Source of the DNA: DAIOEK01 sp964600595
Lineage (GTDB): Bacteria > Chloroflexota > Anaerolineae > Anaerolineales > Anaerolineaceae
DNA: 52,750 bases
Reading direction: 5' to 3'
Assembly: GCA_964600595.1 (NCBI GenBank)
Contig: CAZRKL010000002.1
Location: 1 to 52,750 of the forward strand
Shown here: in pieces, positions 32,918-41,733 of the stretch
How positions within the stretch are numbered: position 1 is the first letter of the stretch
How the letters are laid out: each line of letters starts with the position of its first letter
Translations under genes and position numbers: made by a program
The notes under the pieces: generated by a model
What the model was told of the DNA's origin: nothing
Database searches by the model: none
What the model saw: the letters and a program-made list of their open reading frames with translations, nothing else

Positions 32918-33654
32918 CCCTTGCGTACATGAATCGCCTGACTAATCATAGTATCGGTAGCCTGAAAGATGCGGGTACTCATCTGGAAATTGCGCTGAAT
33001 AACAATCATATTTGTCATCTCATCAGCCATATTTACATTTGATCTTTCAGCAGTCTGACCCAGCAACCTGCCAAATAACTGGCTGCCCGGTCTTCCGGTT
33101 TGGGCAGTACCCGACGCTACCGTTTCCACCAATATATTATTTCCATTCAATTGCAAACCACTGGGATTGGCAAACCTGGCAAGGTTGATTGTGCCAGCTT
33201 CCATCCAATTATCACCTACGCGCATTCTTACCAGGCCATCAGGCTGGAATGCAATTTCCTCAGCGCCTGTGGGAATGGTGCCCGTCCAGATAAGCGGATT
33301 TCCAGATGCTGTTACCAACCTTCCCTGCGCATCGATCATCAACTGACCATCACGCGTGTAGCCTGTTTTTCCACCACCAATATTTATCTGAAAGAACCCA
33401 TCCCCTTCGATGGCAACATCTAATTGATTACCGGTCTGCACAACAGAACCCTGAATCGTGTTGAGTTGTGTGGACGTGAGATGAACGCCCTCCAGCTTTG
33501 CCTTATCCAACATTTCCTGGAAATTGGAGCGGCTTCCTCTGTATCCCATGGTGTTTATGTTTGAAACATTGTTGGCCACAGTATCCAGCGCTGTCATTCT
33601 GGATAACATATCCATCCGGGAGATGTTCAAAATATGAAATAGTGATGTTGCCAT
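32914..33654 (-). CDS. flgG: Flagellar rod protein of the FlgF/FlgG family (second of two)
   Basis: 246 residues. The rod/hook head reads SRMTALDTVANNVSNINTMGYRGSRSNFQEML and the tail SNVNMADEMTNMIVIQRNFQMSTRIFQATDTMI. The middle contains the FlgG/FlhP pattern LDVAIEGDGFFQIN, then YTRDGQLMIDAQG. It forms part of the distal rod. Two family members are adjacent, as with FlgF-FlgG or FlhO-FlhP; which is FlgF and which is FlgG is not certain. GAGAGG lies upstream. Its stop codon is part of the flgM promoter. Confidence 0.85.
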   Translation of the reverse strand: MATSLFHILNISRMDMLSRMTALDTVANNVSNINTMGYRGSRSNFQEMLDKAKLEGVHLTSTQLNTIQGSVVQTGNQLDVAIEGDGFFQINIGGGKTGYTRDGQLMIDAQGRLVTASGNPLIWTGTIPTGAEEIAFQPDGLVRMRVGDNWMEAGTINLARFANPSGLQLNGNNILVETVASGTAQTGRPGSQLFGRLLGQTAERSNVNMADEMTNMIVIQRNFQMSTRIFQATDTMISQAIHVRKG

Positions 33655-33666
33655 GATTTACCTCTC

Positions 33667-34425
33667 TTAACCAATTCTGCCTAATGTAGCAATAGCTTTT
33701 CCGAGCAATTCATCCTGATTGGATACCATTTGCTGAGCAGCTTCATAAGAACGGGTGACTTCGACCAGCTGGGTCATAATCCGGGTCGGATTGGCATTAG
33801 ACATCTCCAGAAAGCCCTGCGCAACAATACCCTTTTCGGTGCCATTGGGAGCACCAGTTGAACTGAAAGCATTTTCACCATCCCGAACTAATTGGGTTTC
33901 TGGTGTCAAAAAACTTGCTATTCCCAGCTGCCCGGCAGCATCCCCTTCAACGGTGATCGTTCCATCTTGTGCAATATTGATTTTCCCTTCACCCAGTTTT
34001 ATCGGCGCGCCACTAGCATTTAATACATTAAAACCGTTGGTAGTCACCAGGTTTCCCTGGGCATCCCGAAGAAAACGGCCATCACGGGTGTACCGTTCAC
34101 CGGCAGCTGTTCGGATCCTGAAGAAACCAGGTCCATCCAGGGCAACATCTAACTCATAGCCGGTTTCTTTTAACCCACCCTGAGAGAAATCATTCATATT
34201 TGTCACACCTTCCACACCCAACCCCAATCGGCCTAATACATTTACTCTGCGATTGGGATCATTAGGGTTAACCTGATTCACCTGGGTTGTGACAAAATCA
34301 TCCATGGCAGTTAATACTTGTTTGAAACCGGGAGTATCCAGGTTGGCAACATCATGTGCAATCGCCTGCTGTCTGGTGATGTTAGCCAGCATTGCAGTTG
34401 CCGCTGCGTACAATCCTTTGATCAT
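33667..34425 (-). CDS. flgF: Flagellar rod protein of the FlgF/FlgG family (first of two)
   Basis: 252 residues. GLYAAATAMLANITRQQAIAHDVANLDTPGFKQ begins the protein, and SNANPTRIMTQLVEVTRSYEAAQQMVSNQDELLGKAIATLG ends it. The block ELDVALDGPGFFRIRTAAGERYTRDGRFLRDAQGNLVT is the FlgF/FlgG core. It is a rod subunit, named by order only (flgF usually precedes flgG). GGAGG lies five bases before the ATG. Its neighbour upstream is an unknown 130-residue protein. Confidence 0.85.
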   Translation of the reverse strand: MIKGLYAAATAMLANITRQQAIAHDVANLDTPGFKQVLTAMDDFVTTQVNQVNPNDPNRRVNVLGRLGLGVEGVTNMNDFSQGGLKETGYELDVALDGPGFFRIRTAAGERYTRDGRFLRDAQGNLVTTNGFNVLNASGAPIKLGEGKINIAQDGTITVEGDAAGQLGIASFLTPETQLVRDGENAFSSTGAPNGTEKGIVAQGFLEMSNANPTRIMTQLVEVTRSYEAAQQMVSNQDELLGKAIATLGRIG

Positions 34426-34434
34426 AATTACCTC

Positions 34435-34827
34435 CTATTTTCCCTGAACACTCAGGATGAGCCGTACTTCTTCACGCGTCATTCCCATCTGACGGGCGAT
34501 GTCAATATCCTGCATATTGCCAGCTGCCATTGCAACAACCATCTGGTTGCGCTCAACGATATTTTGTGATGGCATCACTCTCTGGGCTCCGTTATGGTTA
34601 TTGGCAGCCTGCAGCAATGTTTTGAAATCTGATTGAACCATCATGCCGCCTGGTTGAACTGGAGCCAAATTTTCTTGTGATGTCTTTACAAGCGACTTCA
34701 GATCATCAACCACTGGCGTAAGCTTTTGCGCCTGGGCATTCTTACCCTGCGCCATGGCTGTTTCACGGGCAAGTTGAACAAGACTTAATGTGTCATTTAA
34801 TAATCCGGGAATGATTGTATTACCCAT
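34435..34827 (-). CDS. Unrecognised protein between fliA and flgF
   Basis: 130 residues, no signal peptide or membrane segment. The N-terminal 45 residues are helical (IIPGLLNDTLSLVQLARETAMAQGKNAQAQKLTPVVDDLKSL). The C-terminal 30 residues (RNQMVVAMAAGNMQDIDIARQMGMTREEVRLILSV) look like a short helix-turn-helix-type tail, reminiscent of small proteins encoded near sigma-D in Firmicutes such as SwrB, but that likeness is weak. GGAG lies six bases before the ATG, and the gene overlaps the fliA stop by 8 bases, so it is co-translated with fliA. Function unknown. Confidence 0.8.
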   Translation of the reverse strand: MGNTIIPGLLNDTLSLVQLARETAMAQGKNAQAQKLTPVVDDLKSLVKTSQENLAPVQPGGMMVQSDFKTLLQAANNHNGAQRVMPSQNIVERNQMVVAMAAGNMQDIDIARQMGMTREEVRLILSVQGK

Positions 34828-35587
34828 GTGTCACTCCAGTTTTTAATAATGCCTGCAGGTTCATTACAGCTCGAGCGTGCAATTGACACGCGCGAGATTC
34901 TGAAACCCCCAATACTTCACCTATTTCTTTCAATGTCAAATCCTCATAATAATAAAGTGATAAAACCAACTGTTCTCGTTCAGGAAGCTCTTTTAATGCT
35001 TCAACCAACCTGGTTTGCATATCTTTTCGGGCTACCTGGTCGAATGGATCTTCCTGGTCATCATCTGCCAGAGTGTCATAGAGAGATGTCTCACTCTCAT
35101 CATCTACATCGATGACCGCATCCAACGATACCAATACCCGGCTGGAATCAACCAGAGCCTGCTGTACTTTTTCAATGTCCATCCCCAAATGTTCAGCCAG
35201 TTCAGCATCTGAAGGTGTTCGCTGGTTCCGTTCGGTGAGGACCGTAATCGCCTGGCGGATATCACGAGTGCGGTGCCGGGCAGTGCGGCTGAGCCAGTCT
35301 AATGATCTAAGGTAATCAAGAACCTTTCCTCTAATGCGAACTGTGGCATAAGTTGAGAACTGGGTGTTATATGCCGGATCATAACGGTCAACTGCTTCAA
35401 TCAAACCAATCAAGCCCTGATTGACCATATCTTCATAATCATTGCCCAAATCTTGCGATATCCCGAGCCTGCCCAACACAAAGTGCACAAGCGAAACATA
35501 GCGCAGAACCAGCTCTTCGCGAAGTTCTGGCGAATGTGTCGTGACAAATCGGGTAAGAAGATCAGCTTCTCCGGCCATAATGGTCAT
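34820..35587 (-). CDS. fliA: Flagellar sigma factor FliA (sigma-28)
   Basis: 255 residues from ATG 35587, six bases after AGG; a TTG one codon earlier and the ATG at 35578 are less likely. Sigma-70 region 2 (DYEDMVNQGLIGLIEAVDRYDPAYNTQFSTYATVRIRGKVLDYLRSLDWLSRTAR) is the FliA/SigD form. Region 4 is LPEREQLVLSLYYYEDLTLKEIGEVLGVSESRACQLHARAV. It directs late flagellar genes; likely targets here are hag, fliS and flgM-csrA. It lies between a small membrane protein and an unknown protein, downstream of flhF, as in many gene orders of this type. Confidence 0.94.
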   Translation of the reverse strand: MTIMAGEADLLTRFVTTHSPELREELVLRYVSLVHFVLGRLGISQDLGNDYEDMVNQGLIGLIEAVDRYDPAYNTQFSTYATVRIRGKVLDYLRSLDWLSRTARHRTRDIRQAITVLTERNQRTPSDAELAEHLGMDIEKVQQALVDSSRVLVSLDAVIDVDDESETSLYDTLADDDQEDPFDQVARKDMQTRLVEALKELPEREQLVLSLYYYEDLTLKEIGEVLGVSESRACQLHARAVMNLQALLKTGVTHG

Positions 35588-35594
35588 CAATTAC

Positions 35595-35939
35595 CTATCC
35601 ACCAAAATCCATAGTGCGCCCAACACCTTGCTGTCTTCGGATTTCCTGCTGGCGTTCTTCATATAAATCCTTCATCATATCAACACTGCCTCTGGCAACC
35701 ATCCAATAGATTAGCCAGATAATCAATCCGACCGCCAGCATAGAAGCTGCAGCCCGTATCGCGCACATCAGAAAAGTTGCGCCGTGTATGTATGAGATGA
35801 CAGCCACAGATATTCCAATTAGAGTGACAATAATCTGACCAAAGGTGTTGATCGTAACCCAGAGGATTGGAAGGCGGGTTCCTTTCGGCGCCTTTTGGAT
35901 TTGCTTTTCTTTAGTATCTTTATCATCTTTTGCGCTCAT
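35595..35939 (-). CDS. Small membrane protein in the place of flhG
   Basis: 114 residues. After a basic, polar head (KDDKDTKEKQIQKAPKGTRL) come two hydrophobic segments: about residues 27-48 (WVTINTFGQIIVTLIGISVAVI) and about 60-83 (RAAASMLAVGLIIWLIYWMV). The tail is charged (MKDLYEERQQEIRRQQGVG). GGAGG lies eight bases before the ATG, and its start overlaps the flhF stop as ATGA. It sits where flhG (MinD-like partner of FlhF) lies in many flagellar clusters. The sequence is not one I recognise, and no function is assigned. Confidence 0.75.
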   Translation of the reverse strand: MSAKDDKDTKEKQIQKAPKGTRLPILWVTINTFGQIIVTLIGISVAVISYIHGATFLMCAIRAAASMLAVGLIIWLIYWMVARGSVDMMKDLYEERQQEIRRQQGVGRTMDFGG

Positions 35940-37234
35940 CCGTGAAATCCTCCAGCAAAGATAGCGTCGATCAGAGCAGCAGGATCACCAGGGCGGATTT
36001 TTCCAACAACCTGGGTGCCGTGGGTAATATACATCAGGGGCATCTTTGTTTCATGCATCAAATTGAATAACTCACCATAGGCATAAGTCTCATCCATTTT
36101 TGTGACAATGAACCCTTTCAAATTGAAAGGAGAAAAGGTAGAAACTGCCTGTAAAAGATCTGCCAGCTTGGTGGTTGCCGGGGCGGTAAGGTAGATGGAT
36201 CTGCCGGAGATCTGGCTCAGGTAAGTGCCCAGCTCGAGCACCTTGTCCTCATCCAACATATTGACTCCGGGTGTATCCACCAGTACCAGGTCTGCATCGG
36301 TTTGTGAATTCACAATCTCACCCAGTTCCTGTGGTGTATAAGCAAAGAACAAAGGTATTTCCAGGACATCTGTATAAGTTCGAGTTTCTGCAATTGCACC
36401 AGCGCGGATGGTGTCGGCGCAAACCCAGACAACTTTTTTGCCCATCGTTCGTGTGTAGAAGGCAGCCAGTTTAGCACAGGTGCTGGTTTTTCCACTGCCC
36501 GTTGCACCAATCAGGCACATGATGCGGGATGGAATGATTGCCATACTGTTCTTTTGCGGTTTTAAAGATGCCTCAAGTTGTTGTTTTACATACCTGGTGA
36601 GTCGTTCATCATCCTGCAAAATTACCGGGCTCAGTGCTTTCCGGTTGGCATCCATAATTTTCTTAATATAGATGGAATTCAATCCCTGGCGGGTAAGTTT
36701 GCGGGAGATACCCTCGAGAATATCTTTTTGCTCTGGAATCGCTGCTTGCTCTGATGCCTGGTGTCCCTGAATAATCTCATCTACAAGATCACCCAGACGA
36801 TCCGTCATGCTCAAATCAATAGAGGAAGATAACTCAAGCTCTGGTTCAGGATTCAACGAGGGTGGCGTCCACTTGGCGGGCTCAGTGCGGGTACCCAGAT
36901 GTGCTCGCGGCTTAGCTTCTCTCCTCACCTGAAATGCCTCTGAACTCGTTGTTGGCGTGAAGCCTTTCCTGTCTGCAATAGCATTTAAAATATCTTCAAT
37001 TTCTTTGCGTCCAGGGATAACTTCTTCTGTTTGCTTTTTCGTTTGTTGGGGTAAACTCTGCGATGGTAATTCGGTTGTTGCGACAACTTCCACGCCCGTT
37101 TTATTCCAAACCTGCCAGGCAGGACCGGTTGGGATTTCTCGCATGGATAGAACAATGGCATTAGGTCCCATCTCGCGCTGGATATCCTGGAGCGCTGCCA
37201 TCATGTTTTGAGCTCGAAAAGTTTTTGTTCGCAT
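35936..37234 (-). CDS. flhF: Flagellar biosynthesis GTPase FlhF
   Basis: 432 residues from the second of two ATGs (37234), which has GAGG at the right distance. The N-terminal FlhF head TFRAQNMMAALQDIQREMGPNAIVLSMREI is clear, followed by a variable linker. The SRP-type GTPase NG domain contains G1 GATGSGKTSTCAK, then ADTIRAGAIAE, LVDTPG (G3) and TKMDE (G4). FlhF helps set position and number of flagella. No FlhG (MinD-like) gene is in the window, although FlhF usually works with one. It overlaps the next gene by 4 bases. Confidence 0.93.
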   Translation of the reverse strand: MRTKTFRAQNMMAALQDIQREMGPNAIVLSMREIPTGPAWQVWNKTGVEVVATTELPSQSLPQQTKKQTEEVIPGRKEIEDILNAIADRKGFTPTTSSEAFQVRREAKPRAHLGTRTEPAKWTPPSLNPEPELELSSSIDLSMTDRLGDLVDEIIQGHQASEQAAIPEQKDILEGISRKLTRQGLNSIYIKKIMDANRKALSPVILQDDERLTRYVKQQLEASLKPQKNSMAIIPSRIMCLIGATGSGKTSTCAKLAAFYTRTMGKKVVWVCADTIRAGAIAETRTYTDVLEIPLFFAYTPQELGEIVNSQTDADLVLVDTPGVNMLDEDKVLELGTYLSQISGRSIYLTAPATTKLADLLQAVSTFSPFNLKGFIVTKMDETYAYGELFNLMHETKMPLMYITHGTQVVGKIRPGDPAALIDAIFAGGFHG

Positions 37235-37251
37235 CATTTACCTCGATCCGA

Positions 37252-39342
37252 TTAATTCATATTAACCATGCCATGGGCTTTTACTTTCGTTCCCGGGCTG
37301 ATTTCTGAATAAGCCAGTACAACCAAATTGGTGAGAGACTGCTCAACCAAACGTTTAAAAGCCATTCGCAATTCACGCGGGCAGAGGAGAATGGGCATAT
37401 GCCCCAGCCCTGCCAACGCCTCCATCTTTTCTCCGGTGTTTCTCAATATGACCTGCGCAAGGGAAGCATCAATTTGAAAACCTACTCCCGAATCGGTTAC
37501 GCCCAGAGAAGAGCGAAGCATGCTTTCTAACTCAGGAGACAGAGTAAAGACATGCAGGGCGTTTTCTTCATCGCGGTACAGAGATGAGAGGGTGTGTGCC
37601 ATTGTCTGACGGACAGCTTCTGCCAGAATGTTGGGGTCGCGGGTAATGGTGGCGTTGTTCGCAACAACTTCCAATATCCCACTTAAGTCACGGATGGGCA
37701 CCCGTTCGCGTAGAAGATTACGTAGCACTGTCTGGAATTCACTCAAACTCAAGATCTCAGGAATAACACCTTCTACCGAAGCTGGGCTGCGGGATTTTAA
37801 TTGGTTTAGCATTTCCTGCACCATCTGCCGGTTGAGCAAGTCTGGGGCGTAATGCCTGACGACCTCTGTCAGGTGTGTACTCAGAACCGAAAGAGGATTC
37901 ACGACGGTATAGCCCATCAACTCAGCGCGTCCCTGTTCAGATTCGGGAATCCACTGGGCAGGCAGACCAAAAGCGGGTTCGGTAGTGGGAACCCCTTTCA
38001 GATTCGGATCAGCTTCGCTGCCGGGAATCGCCAGCATGTTACCCAGCATCAGGTCCCCTCTTGCCACTTCCTGCCCGCGGATCTTGATCCGGTATTGTGA
38101 TGGCTGCAAGCGCAGATTATCCCGAATCCGAACCACCGGTAGGATTAAACCCAATTCGGCCATGACCTGTCTGCGGATACCCGTAATCCTCTTGAGCAGG
38201 TTATCTGTCTGGTCATTGTCAATTAAAGGTATCAGGCTGTAACCAATTTCCAATTCCATGGGGTCAACAACCACCATGTTGAGCATATCTTCGGGAGTTT
38301 CTGGTTCTGCCGATGGCACCGGACCAGCAGCTGATGCTGGCAATTGTTTCAGCTGCGCTTCTTTCTTCTGAAAATTTGAAACATAATAAGCCGCAATACC
38401 CAGCGCGCCACCCACCGCAAAAAATGGGACCTTGGGTAAGCCGGGAACAAAAGCCATTAAGACAATAATTCCGGCTGCAACAGCCAGGGTATTGAAATTG
38501 GAGAGCTGCCCAAAAAGGTCAGTACCCAGCGATTTTTCAGAAGTCGAGCGAGTGACAATTAAACCTGCGGCTGAAGAAACCAACAGCGCAGGAATTTGCA
38601 CGGCCAGACCGGCACCAACAGTAAGCAGTGTATAAGTCTGCAACGCCTGGGTAAACTCGAGGTTGCGCTGCACCATGCCAATAACAAATCCGCCAATTAT
38701 ATTGACCAGCATGATGATGATTGCCGCGATGGAATCTCCCCTCACAAATTTACTGGCACCATCCATTGCCCCATAGAAGTCAGCTTCGGTTTCTACCTGT
38801 TTTCGGCGGGAACGAGCTTCTGTTTCGTCGATAATCCCGGCGTTCAAATCTGCATCAATGGAAAGCTGCTTACCGGGCATGGCATCCAGGGTGAAGCGGG
38901 CAGATACTTCTGCAACACGCCCCGCACCACTGTTAATAACCACGAATTGGATGATCATCAGCATGAGGAAAATAACTACACCGACAACGTAGTTTCCACC
39001 AACGATCAGAGTGCCGAATGTTTCTATTGCTTTACCGGCGTTTCCTTCCAGTAATATCAACCGGCTGGCTGAGATGTTTAACCCCAATCGAAATAGGGTG
39101 ATGAGCAACAGAAATGTAGGGAATACCGAAAACTCCATGGGTTGTGAAATGTACATTGTCAGTAAAATCACACCGATGGATAGGGCGATATTCAACGCTA
39201 CCAATAAATCCACCAGAACGGGCGGGAGAGGAATGATCATCAATCCAACAATCATGACCAGACCAAACGCGAGGGCAATATCCCGGGACTTGAATAAGCT
39301 CCGGAGACTTGAAATATTTGCTGTTGGATTAGATGCAACCAT
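37252..39342 (-). CDS. flhA: Flagellar export gate protein FlhA
   Basis: 696 residues. Eight predicted transmembrane segments lie in the first 330 residues, with the FHIPEP-type motif near residues 140-175 (TLDAMPGKQLSIDADLNAGIIDETEARSRR). The cytoplasmic C-domain (about 350-696) follows, with IRDLSGILEVVANNA. FlhA forms the ring that docks chaperone-substrate complexes and couples proton flow. It lies 20 bases from flhB and precedes flhF. Confidence 0.96.
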   Translation of the reverse strand: MVASNPTANISSLRSLFKSRDIALAFGLVMIVGLMIIPLPPVLVDLLVALNIALSIGVILLTMYISQPMEFSVFPTFLLLITLFRLGLNISASRLILLEGNAGKAIETFGTLIVGGNYVVGVVIFLMLMIIQFVVINSGAGRVAEVSARFTLDAMPGKQLSIDADLNAGIIDETEARSRRKQVETEADFYGAMDGASKFVRGDSIAAIIIMLVNIIGGFVIGMVQRNLEFTQALQTYTLLTVGAGLAVQIPALLVSSAAGLIVTRSTSEKSLGTDLFGQLSNFNTLAVAAGIIVLMAFVPGLPKVPFFAVGGALGIAAYYVSNFQKKEAQLKQLPASAAGPVPSAEPETPEDMLNMVVVDPMELEIGYSLIPLIDNDQTDNLLKRITGIRRQVMAELGLILPVVRIRDNLRLQPSQYRIKIRGQEVARGDLMLGNMLAIPGSEADPNLKGVPTTEPAFGLPAQWIPESEQGRAELMGYTVVNPLSVLSTHLTEVVRHYAPDLLNRQMVQEMLNQLKSRSPASVEGVIPEILSLSEFQTVLRNLLRERVPIRDLSGILEVVANNATITRDPNILAEAVRQTMAHTLSSLYRDEENALHVFTLSPELESMLRSSLGVTDSGVGFQIDASLAQVILRNTGEKMEALAGLGHMPILLCPRELRMAFKRLVEQSLTNLVVLAYSEISPGTKVKAHGMVNMN

Positions 39343-39362
39343 GTAATACCTCTAAATTTGTT

Positions 39363-40445
39363 TTATGGGTTGGCTGTCATCGGTTGACGAGAAGCTGGTT
39401 TGTTCAACCGATAGACATAAGCCAGAACTTCAGCTACAGCCATATACATCTCTGGCGGAATTTCCTGATCCACTTCGACCATACGATAAAGGGAGCGCGC
39501 AAGCGGCACATTCTGCACAACAGGAACTTTGTTTTCACGGGCAATATCCACGATACGCTGAGCAACATGGAAAGCACCTTTTGCCAGCACACGCGGAGCG
39601 CGCATTGCGTCGGAATCGTAATCAATTGCCACTGCAAAGTGAGTTGGATTGGTAACCACTACTTTTGCCTTTGGAACATTACTCATCATCCGGGTGCGTG
39701 CAATTTTTCTTTGCTGCGCCCGTATGCGTCCACGCAAGAATGGATCTCCTTCAGACCGTTTGAAATCCTCTTTAATTTCTTCTTTGGTCATTCGCATCGA
39801 ACGCATAAAACGCCAGCGTTGAAACGCATAATCTGCTGCAGCGAGGGCAAGGTAGGATGACCCAACTCTGATTCCCAGTGATATAGCCAGTTCAGACCAT
39901 TCAGTAACACCTGAAGCCAGATCATTGTTCCCCAAATAAAGAATATCTTGCATATGGCTGTTTAAGAAACTGTAGGCAACATATCCAACCAGGGCGAGTT
40001 TTAGTAACGCTCTTCCCAGTTCGATCAAACCTTGAGCGGAGAAAATCCGTTGAAAGCCAGTAATGGGATTAATTCTTTTGAAGTCAAAACCTATCTTCTT
40101 GCTTGCCCACAAAAAACCTGTCTGGATCAGAGTGACAGACACACCTGATATCATCAAACCGATCAGGATAATCCCCACCACAGGGACAAATGCCATCAAT
40201 TGCTCAACGGCAAAATCCTTCATCCAGGTTCCTGTTAATTCAAAATCAGGCAATATCATGATCACGGAAACCATCATTTCCTTGATCAATCTGACCAGTT
40301 GGGCGCCAGGACCCTGAAGCAAAAGAGTTCCAACCAGCAAGATTACTGCAGTGTTTAATTCTAGACTGCGGGCAACCTGCCCTTCCTGGCGGGCATCTTC
40401 TAACCTTCGATGAGTAGGTGCTTCGGTTTTATCTGACATATCCAT
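39363..40445 (-). CDS. flhB: Flagellar export gate and specificity-switch protein FlhB
   Basis: 360 residues. The head DMSDKTEAPTHRRLEDARQEGQVARS is typical. Four membrane segments follow (roughly 32-50, 88-108, 140-160 and 186-206). The cytoplasmic domain has the autocleavage site NPTH (about 266-269) and the tail IPPEMYMAVAEVLAYVYRLN. FlhB controls the change from hook to filament export. The ATG directly follows the fliR stop; a second ATG two codons on is also possible. Confidence 0.95.
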   Translation of the reverse strand: MDMSDKTEAPTHRRLEDARQEGQVARSLELNTAVILLVGTLLLQGPGAQLVRLIKEMMVSVIMILPDFELTGTWMKDFAVEQLMAFVPVVGIILIGLMISGVSVTLIQTGFLWASKKIGFDFKRINPITGFQRIFSAQGLIELGRALLKLALVGYVAYSFLNSHMQDILYLGNNDLASGVTEWSELAISLGIRVGSSYLALAAADYAFQRWRFMRSMRMTKEEIKEDFKRSEGDPFLRGRIRAQQRKIARTRMMSNVPKAKVVVTNPTHFAVAIDYDSDAMRAPRVLAKGAFHVAQRIVDIARENKVPVVQNVPLARSLYRMVEVDQEIPPEMYMAVAEVLAYVYRLNKPASRQPMTANP

Positions 40446-41207
40446 TTACCTGGCAAGTAATTGCAGCATTCGCGGTCCAACAGAGCGGAAGAGTTGCTGC
40501 ATCATTGGAAGGGCAACACTAAAACTAAACGCAACTGCCAGCATCCCCAGCCCGATTTTTACGGGTAAACCCAAAAAATAAACCTGCACTTGCGGCGCAA
40601 CTCGGGCAAGCAATCCCAACGTCAGGTCAGCGAGCAGAAGTGCGCCAACTACAGGTAAAGACATCTGCACCCCGGCAGCGATCATCTGTGCAGCCATCCG
40701 CACCAGAACTTCAGGATCGGTGAATGGGATAGGCTGATTTACCTCCAGCACCTCAAAAGATTTATGGATCGCCTGGATAACTACATGATGGCCATCCATT
40801 ACAACGAATAACAACATGCCAACCATGATGAAGAATTGATCGACGGATGATCCTGTCTCGCCCAGGGTTGGATTGAAAACCCGTCCTGATCCGAAACCGC
40901 TGCCAATGCCCATCAATTCACCAGCCATCTGTAATGCGCCGAAAGTAAGAACAGCAGCCATCCCTGCCAGGGAACCAACAATTAGTTCTCTGAAAATTCC
41001 TCCGGCAAAAGCAAAAAGGCCTAACGCTTCAGTTCCTGCAGGGAGGGGATTCCACGGGATAAGGATAGCGCTGAGGATAATTCCCAGGCTGATCCGTACC
41101 TGTGGTGGGATGGACTGCCCTCCCAAAACAGGGACAGGTAACACCATGGCCATGACCCTGGTGAAAACCATAAAGAAGATTTGTGCTTGAGCAACAGATA
41201 TTAACAT
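40446..41207 (-). CDS. fliR: Flagellar export gate protein FliR
   Basis: 253 residues with six or so hydrophobic helices (start VAQAQIFFMVFTRVMAMVLPVPVLGG). The motif ELMGIGSGFGSGRVFNPTLGETGSSVDQFF is the FliR core, and SLPVVGALLLADLTLGLLARVAPQVQVYFLGLPVKIGLG completes the family pattern. FliR is part of the FliPQR pore. Between fliR and fliQ lie an HDOD gene, a receiver gene and a 115-base intergenic stretch, an unusual break in the usual fliP-fliQ-fliR row. Confidence 0.94.
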   Translation of the reverse strand: MLISVAQAQIFFMVFTRVMAMVLPVPVLGGQSIPPQVRISLGIILSAILIPWNPLPAGTEALGLFAFAGGIFRELIVGSLAGMAAVLTFGALQMAGELMGIGSGFGSGRVFNPTLGETGSSVDQFFIMVGMLLFVVMDGHHVVIQAIHKSFEVLEVNQPIPFTDPEVLVRMAAQMIAAGVQMSLPVVGALLLADLTLGLLARVAPQVQVYFLGLPVKIGLGMLAVAFSFSVALPMMQQLFRSVGPRMLQLLAR

Positions 41208-41322
41208 AATCGCTTAACCGTCCTGATACGGTCTAGCTTAAGGTTATTCTGCTTTCAGCTTTATGTCAGTAAAGAGGGAATGAAGTGGTTCTAAAGAATG
41301 CGTAAATATTACGTTTAATCTA

Positions 41323-41718
41323 TTAAGATTTTTTTACACCAGCCGATAACGCTTTGTTTATCATTCTGTTTAATCTGGAGCGCAATTGATCAGCATCCAA
41401 TGGTTTGGTGATGAACTCATCGACACCAGATTTTTGAGCTTTTGTTACAATCTCTGGAAAAGCCAGGGATGAAACCACTGCAACTAGTGGTGCTCTTGCT
41501 TGCATCTGGTTTTTTATATTTGCCACGGCATCCAATCCATTTACACCGGGCAGCAATACATCCAGGAAAAGTAACATAGGCTCAGCCTCAAGTACAAGTC
41601 CAACCAGATCTTGTGGTGAATCAATCACTTGAAAATGAATTTCTTCCCGCTGCATCACCAGTTTGAGCAAATCCCGATCCATTGGATCATTGATACAGAT
41701 CAAAGCGGTTGTCTGCAT
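41323..41718 (-). CDS. Stand-alone receiver-domain protein (CheY-like, atypical acidic pair)
   Basis: 131 residues from ATG 41718; a TTG precedes it. One receiver domain: phospho-acceptor Asp in LLFLDVLLPG, Ser in VVSSL in place of the Thr/Ser switch residue, and Lys in FITKPLD. The first strand is ALICINDPMD, where CheY has DD; here one acidic residue of the metal site is Asn, so phosphorylation may be altered. There is no output domain. It lies between the HDOD gene and fliR within the export-gate genes. It is not CheY itself, and no other chemotaxis gene is in the window. Confidence 0.82.
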   Translation of the reverse strand: MQTTALICINDPMDRDLLKLVMQREEIHFQVIDSPQDLVGLVLEAEPMLLFLDVLLPGVNGLDAVANIKNQMQARAPLVAVVSSLAFPEIVTKAQKSGVDEFITKPLDADQLRSRLNRMINKALSAGVKKS

Positions 41719-41733
41719 CAACTTTTACCTGCC

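Noticed and set aside
34435..34827. Annotation of the 130-residue protein as SwrB.
   Set aside because: Only a loose likeness in the C-terminal tail; no membrane segment at the N-terminus as SwrB has.
41323..41718. Annotation of the receiver protein as CheY.
   Set aside because: The acidic pair is changed and no chemotaxis genes are beside it.
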